From positions 1,798,001 to 1,862,000 of the forward strand of contig NZ_AP024585.1 of assembly GCF_018323885.1 (NCBI RefSeq): a stretch of 64,000 nucleotides of DNA. The letters are read 5' to 3'. Source of the DNA: Citrobacter amalonaticus (lineage in GTDB: Bacteria; Pseudomonadota; Gammaproteobacteria; Enterobacterales; Enterobacteriaceae). The translations under genes and the position numbers were made by a program. The notes beneath the pieces were generated by a model. The model was not told the DNA's origin and did no database searches. It was given only the letters and a program-made list of their open reading frames with translations. This document shows, one piece after another, positions 13,148-23,724 of this stretch; the stretch's first letter is position 1, and each line of letters starts with the position of its first letter.

Positions 13148-13281
13148 AATATTCTCTCTGTTAATAGTCCGATATATAAACACATGTTCCCCGGAATGGG
13201 GATTTCCTATGTTACCTGGCATCTGCAATCAGACAAGTAGAATTAACAGGAAAAGAAAAGAATTCAGAAATAAATGCTAAA

Positions 13282-13302
13282 AGGGAGCCGAAGCGGCTCC
13301 CT
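13282..13302 (-). terminator. Terminator of pncB
   Basis: The nine-base-pair stem AGGGAGCCG/CGGCTCCCT with an AAG loop lies immediately after the pncB stop. A short T-rich stretch follows on the minus strand. Confidence 0.75.
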
Positions 13303-13309
13303 GGCAGGA

Positions 13310-14512
13310 TTAACTGGCTTTTTTGATAAGCGGTAAATCAAATGCTTTGCGCAATGCGCGAACAAAAGCTTTGTCGTGGCAAATGGTTTTGCCCGGACTA
13401 TCAGACAGTTTGGCAACCGGTTTACCGTTGCACTCCACCAGTTTTATCACGATGTTAAGCGGCTTAACCTGCGGAATATCGCACGTCAGACGCGTGCCAA
13501 TACCAAAACTCAACTGCACGCGGGATGAAAAATGCCGGTAAAGATCGACGGCTTTATTCAGATCCAGATTGTCGGAAAAGACCAGCGTTTTGCTGTGCGG
13601 GTCGATACCTAACTTTTCATAGTGAGCGATAGCTTTTTCACCCCATTCAACCGGATCGCCAGAGTCATGGCGCAGTCCCTGGTAACGGGTGGCAAATTCG
13701 CTGCCAAAATCGCGTAAGAACGCATCCATTGTGATGCAGTCGGTCAGCGCAATACCTAGCTGATCCGGATATTCATTCAGCCATGCGGCGAGAGCGGCGC
13801 GTTGACTGGTTGCCAGTTCAGGGCTTATCTGTTGATGCGCCTGGAACCACTCGTGCGCTTGTGTGCCCATCGGGGTTAGCGACAAACGACGCGCCAGATC
13901 GTAGTTACTGGTGCCAACAAACCACGACTCCTGCTGCAAACGCTTAACGATAGCCTGTTGCACTTCACGGGAAAAACGGCGACGAGTGCCGAAATCCATC
14001 AGGTGGAAGCGGGACATATCGAGACTTGACGTTAAAGCAGAGAAATCGACTAGTTTCGTCTCCAGCGTATCGAGGGCCTGCGCGACGCCCACTTCTGGTG
14101 AGCGATACCGGTGGACCAGCTCACTGATCACCGCCAGCAGTGGGACTTCCCACATGATGACTTCACTCCATGGGCCAGTTAAGCGGATATTCAGCTTCCC
14201 GTTGTCGTTGCTGATGGATACCTGTTGCGGGTTATAGCGAAAATCGCGCAGCCAGTTGAGGTAATCCGCTTTGAAGAAGGGCAGGCCGGAGAGCCACTGG
14301 TACTCTTCATCCTGCAGGCGCAGATGCTGCATAGCATTAACCTGCTCGCGAATGGTGTCGGCATAAATACCCAGCAGGTCGTCGCCTCGGCAACGAAATT
14401 CAGCCGCTACTTGCACATCATAGTAGTGGTGAAATACGGCTTGCTGCATATGCAACTTATAAGCATCTGTATCCAGCAACGAGTGCAGAACAGGAGAAGC
14501 GAATTGTGTCAT
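13310..14512 (-). CDS. pncB: Nicotinate phosphoribosyltransferase PncB
   Basis: PncB condenses nicotinate with PRPP, with ATP hydrolysis, to make nicotinate mononucleotide in the NAD salvage pathway. The 400-residue product starts at [19 protein letters not shown] and matches E. coli PncB in length. Conserved elements include [24 protein letters not shown] around the catalytic His-containing region ([17 protein letters not shown]) and FGIGTRLT. A NadR operator lies just upstream, so it should be repressed when NAD is plentiful. Confidence 0.97.
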   Translation of the reverse strand: MTQFASPVLHSLLDTDAYKLHMQQAVFHHYYDVQVAAEFRCRGDDLLGIYADTIREQVNAMQHLRLQDEEYQWLSGLPFFKADYLNWLRDFRYNPQQVSISNDNGKLNIRLTGPWSEVIMWEVPLLAVISELVHRYRSPEVGVAQALDTLETKLVDFSALTSSLDMSRFHLMDFGTRRRFSREVQQAIVKRLQQESWFVGTSNYDLARRLSLTPMGTQAHEWFQAHQQISPELATSQRAALAAWLNEYPDQLGIALTDCITMDAFLRDFGSEFATRYQGLRHDSGDPVEWGEKAIAHYEKLGIDPHSKTLVFSDNLDLNKAVDLYRHFSSRVQLSFGIGTRLTCDIPQVKPLNIVIKLVECNGKPVAKLSDSPGKTICHDKAFVRALRKAFDLPLIKKAS

Positions 14513-14541
14513 AGGTGCGCAGTAGCATCCTCTCACGGGAG

Positions 14542-14559
14542 CGTTTAGTACAATAAACA
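14542..14559 (-). promoter_or_regulatory. NadR operator upstream of pncB
   Basis: On the minus strand the site reads TGTTTA-TTGTAC-TAAACG, one base from the NadR consensus TGTTTA-N6-TAAACA. It lies 30 bases before the pncB start. A weaker half-match (TGTTTAGCGATTTATTGA) is nearby on the plus strand around 14586-14603. Confidence 0.8.
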
Positions 14560-14778
14560 ACTAAGAAAACCGCTGGAGTATACCTTGTTTAGCGATTTAT
14601 TGAACCCTGATCACACCATAAGCTGACGTTAGGGTCGAGTGCATTTCGTGCCTCGTGTTATAAAAATGTAGCGAAAAGAGTGTTTGTGCCTGAAAAGATA
14701 AACATTCTGCGTAGCGCGATTTCCGCAACAGGAATAGACTGGAGTCGAGACTCTTCAAAAGATGCTAAAGGTTTTTTT

Positions 14779-17391
14779 ATGACACAACAGCCACAAGCCA
14801 AATACCGCCACGACTACCGTGCGCCTGATTACCAGATTACTGATATTGACTTGACCTTTGACCTGGATGCTGAAAAAACCGTGGTCACGGCAGTGAGCCA
14901 GGCTGTTCGTCATGGCGCATCGGATGCCCCGCTGAAACTGGATGGAGAAGATCTGACGCTGGTCTCTCTCCACGTCAACGATGAACCGTGGACCGCTTAT
15001 AAAGAAGAAGCGGGTGCGCTGGTGATCAGCAATCTGCCCGAGCGTTTTACGCTGCGTATTGTGAATGAAATCAGCCCGGCCCGGAATACCGCGCTGGAAG
15101 GCCTGTATCAATCGGGCGATGCACTCTGCACCCAGTGCGAAGCGGAAGGCTTCCGCCATATTACCTGGTATCTCGACCGCCCTGACGTGCTGGCGCGTTT
15201 TACCACCAAAATTATTGCCGATAAGAGTCAATATCCGTTCCTGCTCTCCAACGGTAACCGCACCGGCGAGGGGGAACTGGAAAACGGTCGTCACTGGGTT
15301 CAGTGGCAGGATCCGTTCCCGAAGCCGTGCTATCTGTTTGCGCTGGTTGCCGGTGATTTCGACGTGCTGCGCGACACCTTTACGACCCGTTCCGGGCGCG
15401 AAGTCGCGCTGGAGCTGTACGTGGATCGCGGCAATCTCGACCGTGCGCCGTGGGCGATGACCTCGTTACAGAACTCAATGAAGTGGGACGAAGAGCGCTT
15501 CGGCCTGGAGTACGATCTCGACATCTATATGATCGTCGCTGTCGACTTCTTTAATATGGGCGCGATGGAGAATAAAGGGCTTAATATCTTTAACTCCAAA
15601 TATGTGCTAGCGCGTACCGATACCGCCACCGACAAAGACTATCTCGATATTGAGCGCGTGATCGGCCATGAATATTTCCACAACTGGACCGGTAACCGCG
15701 TTACCTGCCGCGACTGGTTCCAGTTGAGCCTGAAAGAGGGCTTGACCGTTTTCCGCGATCAGGAGTTCAGTGCGGATCTCGGTTCCCGTGCCGTTAACCG
15801 GATTAGCAACGTGCGCACCATGCGCGGCCTGCAGTTTGCAGAAGATGCCAGTCCGATGGCGCATCCGATCCGCCCGGACATGGTCATTGAAATGAACAAC
15901 TTCTACACCCTGACCGTGTATGAAAAGGGCGCAGAAGTGATTCGCATGATCCACACCCTGCTGGGTGAGGCAAATTTCCAGAAAGGGATGCAACTGTACT
16001 TTGAACGTCACGACGGCAGCGCGGCGACCTGCGATGACTTCGTTCAGGCCATGGAAGATGCGTCCAACGTTGATCTTTCCCACTTCCGCCGCTGGTACAG
16101 CCAGTCCGGCACGCCAATTGTCACCGTTAAAGATGACTACAACCCGGAAACCGAACAATACACGCTGACTCTCAGCCAGCGCACGCCGCCAACGCCGGAT
16201 CAGGCGGAAAAACTGCCGCTGCATATTCCGTTTGCCATCGAACTGTATGACAACGAAGGTAAAGTGATCCCGCTGCAAAAAGGCGGTCACCCGGTGAATT
16301 CGGTACTGAATTTCACCCAGGCGGAGCAGACGTTTGTCTTTGATAACGTTTACTTCCAGCCGGTACCGGCGCTGTTGTGCGAGTTTTCAGCTCCGGTGAA
16401 ACTGGAGTATAAGTGGAGCGATCAGCAGCTGACGTTCCTGATGCGTCATGCGCGCAATGACTTCTCCCGTTGGGACGCAGCGCAAAGCCTCCTGGCAACG
16501 TATATCAAGCTGAACGTGGCGCGCCATCAACAAGGACAACCGCTTTCTCTGCCGGTGCATGTGGCGGATGCGTTCCGCGCGGTGCTGCTGGATGAGAAGA
16601 TCGATCCGGCGCTGGCGGCGGAGATCCTGACGCTGCCGACGGCAACAGAAATGGCTGAGCTGTTTGATATCATCGATCCGCTGGCGATCGCTGAAGTTCG
16701 CGAAGCGTTAACGCGTACGCTGGCGACCGAACTGGCGGATGAGTTCCTGGCGATCTACAACGCCAACCGGCTGGAGGAGTACCGTGTTGAGCATGCGGAC
16801 ATCGGTAAACGTACGCTGCGTAACGCCTGCCTGCGCTTCCTGGCCTTTGGTGAAACGACGCTGGCGGACACGCTGGTAAGTAAGCAGTATCGTGAAGCTA
16901 ACAACATGACCGATGCGCTGGCGGCGCTGTCTGCGGCCGTAGCGGCGCAACTGCCGTGCCGTGATGCGCTGATGCAGGAGTATGACGACAATTGGCATCA
17001 GGACGGTCTGGTGATGGACAAATGGTTTATCCTGCAGGCCACCAGCCCGGCGGATAACGTGCTGGATACGGTACGTGGTCTGTTGAAACATCGTTCGTTC
17101 AGCCTGAGCAACCCGAACCGTATTCGTTCGCTAATTGGTGCGTTTGCCGGCAGTAACCCGGCGGCGTTCCATGCGGAAGATGGCAGCGGATATCAGTTCC
17201 TGGTTGAGATGTTGACCGAGCTTAACAGCCGTAACCCGCAGGTGGCGTCACGTCTGATCGAACCCTTGATCCGTCTGAAACGTTACGATGTGAAGCGTCA
17301 GCAAAAAATGCGTGCCGCGCTGGAACAATTGAAAGGGCTGGAGAATCTTTCCGGCGATCTGTACGAGAAGGTAACCAAAGCGTTAGCCTGA
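14779..17391 (+). CDS. pepN: Aminopeptidase N
   Basis: PepN is the main cytoplasmic M1 zinc aminopeptidase, removing N-terminal residues from peptides during protein turnover. The 870-residue product has the M1 exopeptidase motif GAMEN and the zinc site HEYFH (His297, His301), with the third ligand Glu in LKEGLTVFRDQEF. The C-terminal helical domain is complete. The start MTQQPQAKYRHDYRAP is preceded by AAAGG and matches the E. coli start. A reading frame extending 33 codons further upstream from a GTG is an artefact of open sequence. Confidence 0.98.
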   Translation: MTQQPQAKYRHDYRAPDYQITDIDLTFDLDAEKTVVTAVSQAVRHGASDAPLKLDGEDLTLVSLHVNDEPWTAYKEEAGALVISNLPERFTLRIVNEISPARNTALEGLYQSGDALCTQCEAEGFRHITWYLDRPDVLARFTTKIIADKSQYPFLLSNGNRTGEGELENGRHWVQWQDPFPKPCYLFALVAGDFDVLRDTFTTRSGREVALELYVDRGNLDRAPWAMTSLQNSMKWDEERFGLEYDLDIYMIVAVDFFNMGAMENKGLNIFNSKYVLARTDTATDKDYLDIERVIGHEYFHNWTGNRVTCRDWFQLSLKEGLTVFRDQEFSADLGSRAVNRISNVRTMRGLQFAEDASPMAHPIRPDMVIEMNNFYTLTVYEKGAEVIRMIHTLLGEANFQKGMQLYFERHDGSAATCDDFVQAMEDASNVDLSHFRRWYSQSGTPIVTVKDDYNPETEQYTLTLSQRTPPTPDQAEKLPLHIPFAIELYDNEGKVIPLQKGGHPVNSVLNFTQAEQTFVFDNVYFQPVPALLCEFSAPVKLEYKWSDQQLTFLMRHARNDFSRWDAAQSLLATYIKLNVARHQQGQPLSLPVHVADAFRAVLLDEKIDPALAAEILTLPTATEMAELFDIIDPLAIAEVREALTRTLATELADEFLAIYNANRLEEYRVEHADIGKRTLRNACLRFLAFGETTLADTLVSKQYREANNMTDALAALSAAVAAQLPCRDALMQEYDDNWHQDGLVMDKWFILQATSPADNVLDTVRGLLKHRSFSLSNPNRIRSLIGAFAGSNPAAFHAEDGSGYQFLVEMLTELNSRNPQVASRLIEPLIRLKRYDVKRQQKMRAALEQLKGLENLSGDLYEKVTKALA

Positions 17392-17410
17392 GACGTTGAC
17401 CTGTCGTTTT

Positions 17411-17485
17411 TGTAGGCCGGATAAGGCGGTAACCCCGCTATCCGGCAAAATGCCCGGTGGCGCTCATGCTTACCGGGCCTACAAC
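17411..17485. repeat. REP/BIME palindromic element
   Basis: Two imperfect palindromic units in opposite orientation, GCCGGATAAGGCGG...CCGCTATCCGGC and TGCCCGGTGGCGC...TTACCGGGCCTACA, form a typical BIME. It sits between the convergent genes pepN and ssuB, where such elements stabilise 3' ends and may bind gyrase or IHF. Confidence 0.9.
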
Positions 17486-17496
17486 GTCCTGAATAC

Positions 17497-18264
17497 TTAT
17501 CCATGCCGACGGATCGGCTGTTCCGTTACCCCACGCTGCATCACCCGACTCAATACGTTGGCCTCCAGCTCCGCTAAACGCACCGATCCCAGGCGGCGGG
17601 GGCGTGCAATGTCGACCGTCAAATCCAGTCCAATCTTGCCATCCTCAATCAGCAACACCCGATCGGCCATCGCCACGGCTTCGCTGACGTCATGTGTCAC
17701 CAGTAGCACGGTAAAACCATGCTCCTGCCACAGCGAAACAATGAGATCTTGCATCTCCAGACGTGTTAACGCATCCAGCGCGCCAAGCGGTTCGTCAAGC
17801 AACAGCAGGCCCGGCCGGTGGATTAGCGCCCGCGCAAGGGCAACTCGCTGCTTTTGTCCGCCGGAAAGCGCTGCTGGCCATTCGCTCGCCCGCTCTTCCA
17901 GCCCAACCGCCGCCAGCGCCTGACGCGCAGCGTCCCGCCAGTGGCCCTTCAGACCCAGTCCCACGTTGTCGATCACCGATTTCCACGGCAAAAGTCGGGC
18001 ATCCTGAAACATCATGCGGGTGTCGTCCTGACTATCGCGAAGCGGCGTGGTCCCTGCCAGCAGTTCACCGGCGTTCGGCGATTCCAGCCCCGCCAGCAGG
18101 CGTAGCAGAGTGCTTTTTCCCCCACCGCTACGCCCGACGACGGCAACAAACTGTCCCGCCGGGATATGGAGATCAAGCTGATTCAGTACGATGTTACCCG
18201 CGTACTTTTTCGTTACCGCATTCAGCAGGAGCGGTGTACCCTGGTTCAGACGGGCGGTATTCAT
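17497..18264 (-). CDS. ssuB: Aliphatic sulfonate ABC transporter ATPase SsuB
   Basis: SsuB is the ATPase of the SsuABC importer for alkanesulfonates, used as a sulfur source. The 255-residue product has Walker [10 protein letters not shown], signature LSGGQKQR, Walker [13 protein letters not shown] and a switch His in [10 protein letters not shown]. It is the last gene of ssuEADCB, overlapping the ssuC end by four bases. The operon is normally activated by Cbl and CysB when sulfate is scarce. Confidence 0.96.
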   Translation of the reverse strand: MNTARLNQGTPLLLNAVTKKYAGNIVLNQLDLHIPAGQFVAVVGRSGGGKSTLLRLLAGLESPNAGELLAGTTPLRDSQDDTRMMFQDARLLPWKSVIDNVGLGLKGHWRDAARQALAAVGLEERASEWPAALSGGQKQRVALARALIHRPGLLLLDEPLGALDALTRLEMQDLIVSLWQEHGFTVLLVTHDVSEAVAMADRVLLIEDGKIGLDLTVDIARPRRLGSVRLAELEANVLSRVMQRGVTEQPIRRHG

Positions 18265-19052
18265 ACGGTGGCCTCCTTCACATGATAAGCCGGGTTCCAG
18301 CGCAACCAGACGCGTTCCAGCAGTTGAGCGCTGACGTCGGCCAGTTTACCGAGCAGGGCGTAGAGAATAATGGCGACAACCACGATATCCGTTTGCAGGA
18401 ATTCGCGAGCGTTCATCGCCAGATAACCGATTCCTGAATTGGCTGAAATGGTCTCCGCGACGATCAGCGTCAGCCACATCAGCCCCAGCGCAAAGCGCAC
18501 GCCGACCATGATCGAGGGCAGGGCGCCGGGCAGGATCACATGGATAAACAGCGAAAAGCCGGATAATCCGTAGCTACGCGCCATCTCCACCAGGCCGCGA
18601 TCGATGTTGCGGATCCCGTGCCAGGTATTGATATAGACAGGAAAGAGCGTCCCCAGCGCGACCAGAAAAATCTTCGCGGTTTCATCAATGCCAAACCACA
18701 AAATCACTAACGGGATGAGAGCCAGATGTGGAACGTTGCGCAGCATCTGAATGGAGGTATCCAGCAGGCGTTCTCCCCAGCGCGATAAGCCGCTGATCAG
18801 CCCCAGCGTCAGGCCAATCGAACCGCCGATCGAAAAGCCAATCAGCGCACGCCAGGAACTGATGGCCAGATGCTGCCAGAGTTCGCCGCTGGCGGAGAGC
18901 GTCCAGAAGGCGATGATCACCCCTTCCGGCGAGGGTAAAATACGCCCGGAGAGCCAGCCCATGGAGGAGGCCAGTTGCCAGACGGCGACGATGCCCACCG
19001 GTAAAAACCAGGGGGCAACGCGTAACAACCACTTTTTCGTTGGCGTTGCCAT
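18261..19052 (-). CDS. ssuC: Aliphatic sulfonate ABC transporter permease SsuC
   Basis: SsuC is the inner-membrane permease of the sulfonate importer. The 263-residue product has about six hydrophobic spans and the cytoplasmic EAA-type loop that contacts SsuB ([22 protein letters not shown], shared by this family). The start chosen is [11 protein letters not shown]; an extra Met codon directly upstream is possible. It lies 11 bases after ssuD and overlaps ssuB. Confidence 0.95.
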   Translation of the reverse strand: MATPTKKWLLRVAPWFLPVGIVAVWQLASSMGWLSGRILPSPEGVIIAFWTLSASGELWQHLAISSWRALIGFSIGGSIGLTLGLISGLSRWGERLLDTSIQMLRNVPHLALIPLVILWFGIDETAKIFLVALGTLFPVYINTWHGIRNIDRGLVEMARSYGLSGFSLFIHVILPGALPSIMVGVRFALGLMWLTLIVAETISANSGIGYLAMNAREFLQTDIVVVAIILYALLGKLADVSAQLLERVWLRWNPAYHVKEATV

Positions 19053-19063
19053 CATGGTTCTCC

Positions 19064-20209
19064 TCAGCTTTGCGCAACCTTACGCGGGATAAATTCATTC
19101 GCCACCGCTTCACCCTGCTGATGCTGGCGTTGCGGTTGTGGGACTTCCGGGATCGCGACGTCCAGATGCGGGAACAACAGTTCGCCGACCCGGTACGCCT
19201 CTTCCAGATGTGGGTAGCCGGAAAGGACAAAGCTGTCGATGCCCAGCGCGGCATACTCGTTGATGCGCGCCGCCACCGTCGGTCCGTCGCCGACCAGCGC
19301 GGTCCCGGCGCCACCGCGCACCAGACCCACACCGGCCCACAAATTCGGGCTGATCTCCAGTTGGTCGCGCTTGCCGTTATGCAGCGCCGCCATTCGGTGC
19401 TGACCGACAGAATCCGTCCGGGCAAACGCCGCTTGCGCCTTCGCGATCGTGTCGTCATCAAGGTGAGCGATCAGCCGGTCCGCGGCTCGCCATGCTTCTT
19501 CGTTGGTTTCACGGACAATGACGTGCAGGCGAATGCCAAAACGAATGTTACGCCCACGCGCCGCCGCTTTGGCTCGTACCTGGGCTATCTTCTCTTTCAC
19601 CAGCTCAGGCGGTTCGCCCCAGGTGAGGTAAAGATCGACCTGTTTAGCGGCCAGATCCTGGGCGACATCGGAAGAGCCGCCGAAGTAAAGTGGGGGATAG
19701 GGTTGCTGGATGGGCGGGAAGAACAGTTTCGCTCCGCGAACGTGAATGTGCTTACCGTTGAAGTCGACGGTTTCACCCTGCAATAAACGACGCCAGACCT
19801 GGGTGAACTCCGAAGAGGCCTCGTAACGTTCACTGTGATCGAGAAACACACCGTCGCCCGCCAGTTCCTGTGGATCGCTGCCGGTGACCAGGTTAAACAG
19901 CGCGCGACCGTTGGAGAGGCGGTCAAGCGTAGCGGCCTGCCGTGCGGCGACTGTCGGTGAAGTGACGCTCGGGCGCAATGCGACCAGGAATTTGAGTCGC
20001 TGAGTTACCGGGATCATTGATGCCGCGACCAGCCACGCGTCTTCACAGGATCGCCCGGTGGGGATCAACACACCGGTGAATCCCAGACGATCCGCCGCCT
20101 GCGCAATCTGCTGTAAATAGCCATGATCCACCGGACGCGAGCCTTCCTCCGTCCCCAGATAGTGACCGTCACCGTGCGTCGGTAAAAACCAGAACATATT
20201 CAGACTCAT
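19064..20209 (-). CDS. ssuD: FMNH2-dependent alkanesulfonate monooxygenase SsuD
   Basis: SsuD is a luciferase-fold monooxygenase that uses FMNH2 from SsuE and O2 to cleave C1-C14 alkanesulfonates into aldehyde and sulfite in the cytoplasm. The 381-residue product matches the E. coli enzyme in length, with conserved [14 protein letters not shown], the flexible-loop residues around [14 protein letters not shown] and Cys54 in [10 protein letters not shown]. It overlaps the ssuA stop by four bases in the co-transcribed ssu operon. Confidence 0.97.
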   Translation of the reverse strand: MSLNMFWFLPTHGDGHYLGTEEGSRPVDHGYLQQIAQAADRLGFTGVLIPTGRSCEDAWLVAASMIPVTQRLKFLVALRPSVTSPTVAARQAATLDRLSNGRALFNLVTGSDPQELAGDGVFLDHSERYEASSEFTQVWRRLLQGETVDFNGKHIHVRGAKLFFPPIQQPYPPLYFGGSSDVAQDLAAKQVDLYLTWGEPPELVKEKIAQVRAKAAARGRNIRFGIRLHVIVRETNEEAWRAADRLIAHLDDDTIAKAQAAFARTDSVGQHRMAALHNGKRDQLEISPNLWAGVGLVRGGAGTALVGDGPTVAARINEYAALGIDSFVLSGYPHLEEAYRVGELLFPHLDVAIPEVPQPQRQHQQGEAVANEFIPRKVAQS

Positions 20210-21180
20210 AATGATTTTCCTTCCTGTTGAGTGGGGTGCCAGATGCGCTGGCGGATATCGATTTTTTTCGGTACCAGGCGGTTGTCGTAAAACAGATCTG
20301 CGGTTTGTTGTTGCAACGCGGCTACAGCGTCACTGACCGGTGAAATGCTGGTCGGCGGGCGATGATCGAGATATGACGCAATCACGGGCTCTGGCAGTCC
20401 CATTGTTTTCGCCAGCAGGGCAATGCTTTCCTGCCGCTGGCTGAGGGTTAACGCATCTGCCTGACTGAAGGTATCCAGCACGCCCTGAATGAACGCGCCG
20501 TTCTTCTCAGCGTACGGTCGCGCGGCGAGATAGAACGATCCCGTTTGTTTCAGATCGCTGCCGTCTTTCAGTACGCGCACACCGCCCTGCAATAATGCAG
20601 CGGAATAGTAAGGATCCCAGATGGCCCATGCATCAACGTTACCCTGCTGGAACGCCGCTCGGGCATCGGCAGGGGTAAGATACGTCGGCTGGATATCGGT
20701 AAATTTCAGCCCGGCCTGTTGCAGGGCGCGCAGCAGCAGGTTGTGCGAGCTGGATCCTTTCTGGAACGCCACTTTATGGCCTTTCAGTTCCGCCACCGTT
20801 TTGATGGGGCTGTTTTCCGGCACCAGAATCACTTCGGCTTTCGGTTTCGCCGGTTCTACGCCGACGTACACTAAATCTGCGCCAGCGGCCTGGGCGAAAA
20901 TGGGCGGAATATCGCCGGTGCTGCCCAGATCAATACTGCCGACGTTCAGGGCTTCCAGCATTTGCGGTCCGGCGGGAAATTCAATCCAGGATATTTTGGT
21001 TCCGGGATAACGCGTTTCCAGCAGCTGGTGGCTTTTCGCCAGGACCATACTGATGCTGCCTTTCTGATAGCCTATACGCAGGGCATCAGGTGAGGGCTCC
21101 GCCGCCTGTGTCAGTCCGCAAAAGGCCAGCAGTCCGGCGAATGCCAGCCATGCCGTACGAGCTTTGAGAAGATTACGCAT
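20206..21180 (-). CDS. ssuA: Periplasmic aliphatic sulfonate-binding protein SsuA
   Basis: SsuA delivers alkanesulfonates to SsuBC in the inner membrane. The 324-residue precursor has a signal peptide ending near [18 protein letters not shown] and a type II binding-protein fold with the conserved [16 protein letters not shown] and GSSSHNLL ligand segments. The start [11 protein letters not shown] overlaps the ssuE stop (shared ATGCGTAA), indicating translational coupling. A start 29 codons upstream would extend far into ssuE and is rejected. Confidence 0.96.
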   Translation of the reverse strand: MRNLLKARTAWLAFAGLLAFCGLTQAAEPSPDALRIGYQKGSISMVLAKSHQLLETRYPGTKISWIEFPAGPQMLEALNVGSIDLGSTGDIPPIFAQAAGADLVYVGVEPAKPKAEVILVPENSPIKTVAELKGHKVAFQKGSSSHNLLLRALQQAGLKFTDIQPTYLTPADARAAFQQGNVDAWAIWDPYYSAALLQGGVRVLKDGSDLKQTGSFYLAARPYAEKNGAFIQGVLDTFSQADALTLSQRQESIALLAKTMGLPEPVIASYLDHRPPTSISPVSDAVAALQQQTADLFYDNRLVPKKIDIRQRIWHPTQQEGKSL

Positions 21181-21748
21181 GGGCCGCACCTCGCACAGTA
21201 TCAAAAGCAGGAACCTTAACGTCGCGGCGGTGCAGGGCGTGCCAGAACGTTTCCAGCGCTTTATCAAGACGCAGCTGTAAATTGGGCGTGAAATGCGGCT
21301 TATGCTGATAGTCGATCACCTGGGAGTCATCGGCAAAGACGCCGTGTAAAATCTCCTGCGCCTTCAGGGCGCTGAGCACCGGTTTCAGCGCGTAATCGAC
21401 GGCAAGCAGATGTGCAACGGTGCCGCCTGTCGCCAGAGGCAGGACGACTTTACCTTCCAGCGCCCGTTCGGGGAGCAGATCGAGCAGCGTTTTTAGCGCC
21501 CCGGAATAGGCGGCTTTATAAACCGGCGTGGCAACGATCAGGCCGTCCGCCTCTTTCAGTTGCGCGACCAGTGTTTTCAGTGCCGGGCTGTCGAAACGGG
21601 CATACAGCAGATCTTCAGGCTCGAAGTTGTGCAGATTCCAGTGGTACACCTCAACGTCCTGACCGTTCAATTTTTCCCGGGCATATTCCAGTAAAGCACT
21701 GGATCGAGAGGGAAAGCGTGGGCTTCCCGCCAAAGTGATGACGCGCAT
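21173..21748 (-). CDS. ssuE: NADPH-dependent FMN reductase SsuE
   Basis: SsuE reduces FMN with NADPH and supplies FMNH2 to the monooxygenase SsuD. The 191-residue flavodoxin-like product carries the N-terminal phosphate-binding motif [15 protein letters not shown] and the second loop [20 protein letters not shown] typical of SsuE. It is the first gene of ssuEADCB. The divergent region toward pyrD should contain the Cbl-activated promoter, but no clear Cbl site could be assigned by eye. Confidence 0.96.
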   Translation of the reverse strand: MRVITLAGSPRFPSRSSALLEYAREKLNGQDVEVYHWNLHNFEPEDLLYARFDSPALKTLVAQLKEADGLIVATPVYKAAYSGALKTLLDLLPERALEGKVVLPLATGGTVAHLLAVDYALKPVLSALKAQEILHGVFADDSQVIDYQHKPHFTPNLQLRLDKALETFWHALHRRDVKVPAFDTVRGAAHA

Positions 21749-21890
21749 AATTGCATTCTCCCCTTATAACCAATTGTTCGCTTTTATTTAACATTGATAA
21801 CAATTTTTGCAGTCTGACAGAGGGGAATCGGGAATCGAAATGATTTATGCGGAATTGAAAAGCTGAAAATTGCATAAAAAGAAGCTGACA

Positions 21891-21906
21891 GGGAAAACGT
21901 TTGCTT
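21891..21906 (-). promoter_or_regulatory. PurR box upstream of pyrD
   Basis: On the minus strand the 16-mer AAGCAAACGTTTTCCC matches most of the PurR palindrome ACGCAAACGTTTGCGT. It lies about 40 bases upstream of the pyrD -10, where PurR represses pyrD in E. coli. Confidence 0.7.
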
Positions 21907-21947
21907 TTTATTGCCGCAGGTCAATTCCCTTTTTGTTCGATATCACC

Positions 21948-21991
21948 CATAATACGCCCCCGGTTTGCACACCGGGAATCCAGGAGAGTTC
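21948..21991 (+). promoter_or_regulatory. pyrD promoter and start-switch leader
   Basis: The -10 CATAAT (21948-21953) is followed by a C-rich start region CGCCCCCGG. CCCGGT (21959-21964) pairs with ACCGGG (21971-21976), just ahead of the AGGAG ribosome-binding site at 21982. In E. coli, high CTP favours a longer transcript whose 5' hairpin blocks ribosome binding, while low CTP shifts initiation downstream and frees it. All elements are present here. Confidence 0.75.
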
Positions 21992-23002
21992 ATGTACTAC
22001 CCCTTCGTTCGTAAAGCCCTTTTCCAGCTCGATCCAGAGCGCGCTCATGAATTAACTTTTCAGCAATTACGTCGTGTGACGGGAACGCCGCTAGAAGCGT
22101 TGATCCGCCAGAAGGTCCCGGCGAAACCGGTCACCTGTATGGGATTAACCTTTAAAAATCCGCTTGGTCTGGCTGCTGGTCTGGACAAGGACGGGGAGTG
22201 TATTGATGCCCTGGGCGCGATGGGATTTGGCTCGATCGAGATCGGCACCGTGACCCCGCGTCCACAGCCCGGCAACGATAAGCCAAGACTGTTCCGCCTG
22301 GTCGATGCCGAAGGTTTGATCAACCGTATGGGCTTTAATAACCACGGCGTTGATAACCTGGTCGAGAACGTTAAAAAGGCCCATTATGACGGGGTGCTCG
22401 GAATTAATATCGGCAAAAATAAAGATACGCCGGTTGAGCAGGGTAAAGATGACTATCTGATTTGTATGGAAAAAATCTATGCCTATGCCGGTTATATTGC
22501 CATTAATATCTCCTCGCCAAATACGCCGGGATTACGTTCATTACAATATGGCGACGCGCTGGATGATTTGCTTACGGCGATTAAAAATAAACAAAACGAT
22601 CTGCAAAAGATCCACCAGAAATATGTTCCGATCGCTGTAAAGATCGCGCCGGATCTTTCTGAGGAAGAACTGATCCAGGTTGCCGATAGTTTAGTACGCC
22701 ATAATATTGATGGTGTTATTGCCACCAATACAACACTCGATCGTTCTTTGGTTCAGGGAATGAAAAATTGCGATCAAATGGGTGGCTTAAGTGGTCGTCC
22801 GCTGCAATTAAAAAGTACAGAAATTATCCGCCGTCTGTCTCAGGAATTAAAAGGTCAGTTGCCTGTTATTGGCGTTGGCGGTATCGACTCAGTGATTGCC
22901 GCGCGCGAGAAGATGGCTGCCGGGGCGTCGCTGGTTCAGATTTATTCTGGTTTTATTTTTAAAGGTCCGCCACTGATTAAAGAAATCGTTACCCATATTT
23001 GA
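21992..23002 (+). CDS. pyrD: Dihydroorotate dehydrogenase (quinone) PyrD
   Basis: PyrD oxidises dihydroorotate to orotate in pyrimidine synthesis, passing electrons to membrane quinones. The 336-residue class 2 enzyme has an N-terminal membrane-associated helix region ([12 protein letters not shown]), the FMN-binding segments [11 protein letters not shown] and VGGIDS, and the catalytic Ser in [11 protein letters not shown]. The ATG follows AGGAG; an in-frame TTG nine codons earlier lies inside the regulatory hairpin and is rejected. Regulation combines the CTP-sensing leader and PurR. Confidence 0.97.
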   Translation: MYYPFVRKALFQLDPERAHELTFQQLRRVTGTPLEALIRQKVPAKPVTCMGLTFKNPLGLAAGLDKDGECIDALGAMGFGSIEIGTVTPRPQPGNDKPRLFRLVDAEGLINRMGFNNHGVDNLVENVKKAHYDGVLGINIGKNKDTPVEQGKDDYLICMEKIYAYAGYIAINISSPNTPGLRSLQYGDALDDLLTAIKNKQNDLQKIHQKYVPIAVKIAPDLSEEELIQVADSLVRHNIDGVIATNTTLDRSLVQGMKNCDQMGGLSGRPLQLKSTEIIRRLSQELKGQLPVIGVGGIDSVIAAREKMAAGASLVQIYSGFIFKGPPLIKEIVTHI

Positions 23003-23031
23003 TTTTTTCTCTCTCTTTATCAGAATATCAG

Positions 23032-23067
23032 ACAACCAGGGGTTTATTTCCTCCCCTGGTTGTTTTA
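23032..23067 (+). terminator. Terminator of pyrD
   Basis: An 11-base-pair stem ACAACCAGGGG/CCCCTGGTTGT with a ten-base loop ends in TTTTAT, 29 bases after the pyrD stop. Confidence 0.88.
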
Positions 23068-23181
23068 TATTCTTTCACTGTTGCTTATTTAAACATTTTA
23101 AGCTTTGCTTATTAAGGTAATAAACGAAGCGGCGAAAAAGGACAATTTTGCAACGGGGCGATGGAGAGGGGAGAGAAAACA

Positions 23182-23724
23182 ATGCGAATTAAACCTGACG
23201 ATAACTGGCGCTGGTATTATGACGAAGAGCATGACCGAATGATGCTCGATTTAGCCAATGGCATGTTATTTCGCTCGCGTTTTGCCCGCAAAATGCTCAC
23301 CCCGGATGCATTCTCACCGTCCGGTTTTTGCGTTGACGATGCCGCGCTGTACTTCTCCTTTGAAGAAAAGTGCCGCGACCTTGAGCTCTCTAAAGACCAG
23401 AAAGCTGAGCTGGTGCTCAATGCGCTGGTGGCCATTCGCTATCTGAAACCCCAAATGCCGAAAAGCTGGCACTTTGTGGCGCACGGCGAAAACTGGGTAC
23501 CCGGCACTGGCGATGCGGCCTGTGTCTGGCTGAGTGATACCCAGGAACAAATCAATCTGTTAGTGGTAGAGCCTGGCGAAAATGCGGCGCTGTGCCTGCT
23601 GGCGCAACCCGGGGTGGTTGTGGCCGGGCGGACGATGCAGCTTGGTGATGCGATTAAAATAATGAATGACCGACTGAAGCCGTCGTTTCGTCCGCACAGC
23701 TTCAGCCTGGAACAGGCGGTTTAA
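23182..23724 (+). CDS. zapC: Cell division protein ZapC
   Basis: ZapC binds FtsZ and bundles its protofilaments, stabilising the cytokinetic Z ring at mid-cell. The 180-residue product begins [19 protein letters not shown] and matches E. coli ZapC in length. A start seven codons upstream would lack a ribosome-binding site, whereas the chosen ATG follows GGGGAGAG. It converges with ycbX and the two genes overlap by four bases at their ends. Confidence 0.95.
   Translation: MRIKPDDNWRWYYDEEHDRMMLDLANGMLFRSRFARKMLTPDAFSPSGFCVDDAALYFSFEEKCRDLELSKDQKAELVLNALVAIRYLKPQMPKSWHFVAHGENWVPGTGDAACVWLSDTQEQINLLVVEPGENAALCLLAQPGVVVAGRTMQLGDAIKIMNDRLKPSFRPHSFSLEQAV

Noticed and set aside
14680..14778. 33-codon N-terminal extension of PepN
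   Set aside because: Not conserved, no ribosome-binding site, and the ATG at 14779 gives the known 870-residue enzyme.
21965..21991. Longer PyrD starting at TTG 21965
   Set aside because: This codon lies in the loop of the regulatory hairpin, and the ATG at 21992 has the AGGAG site and the conserved N-terminus.
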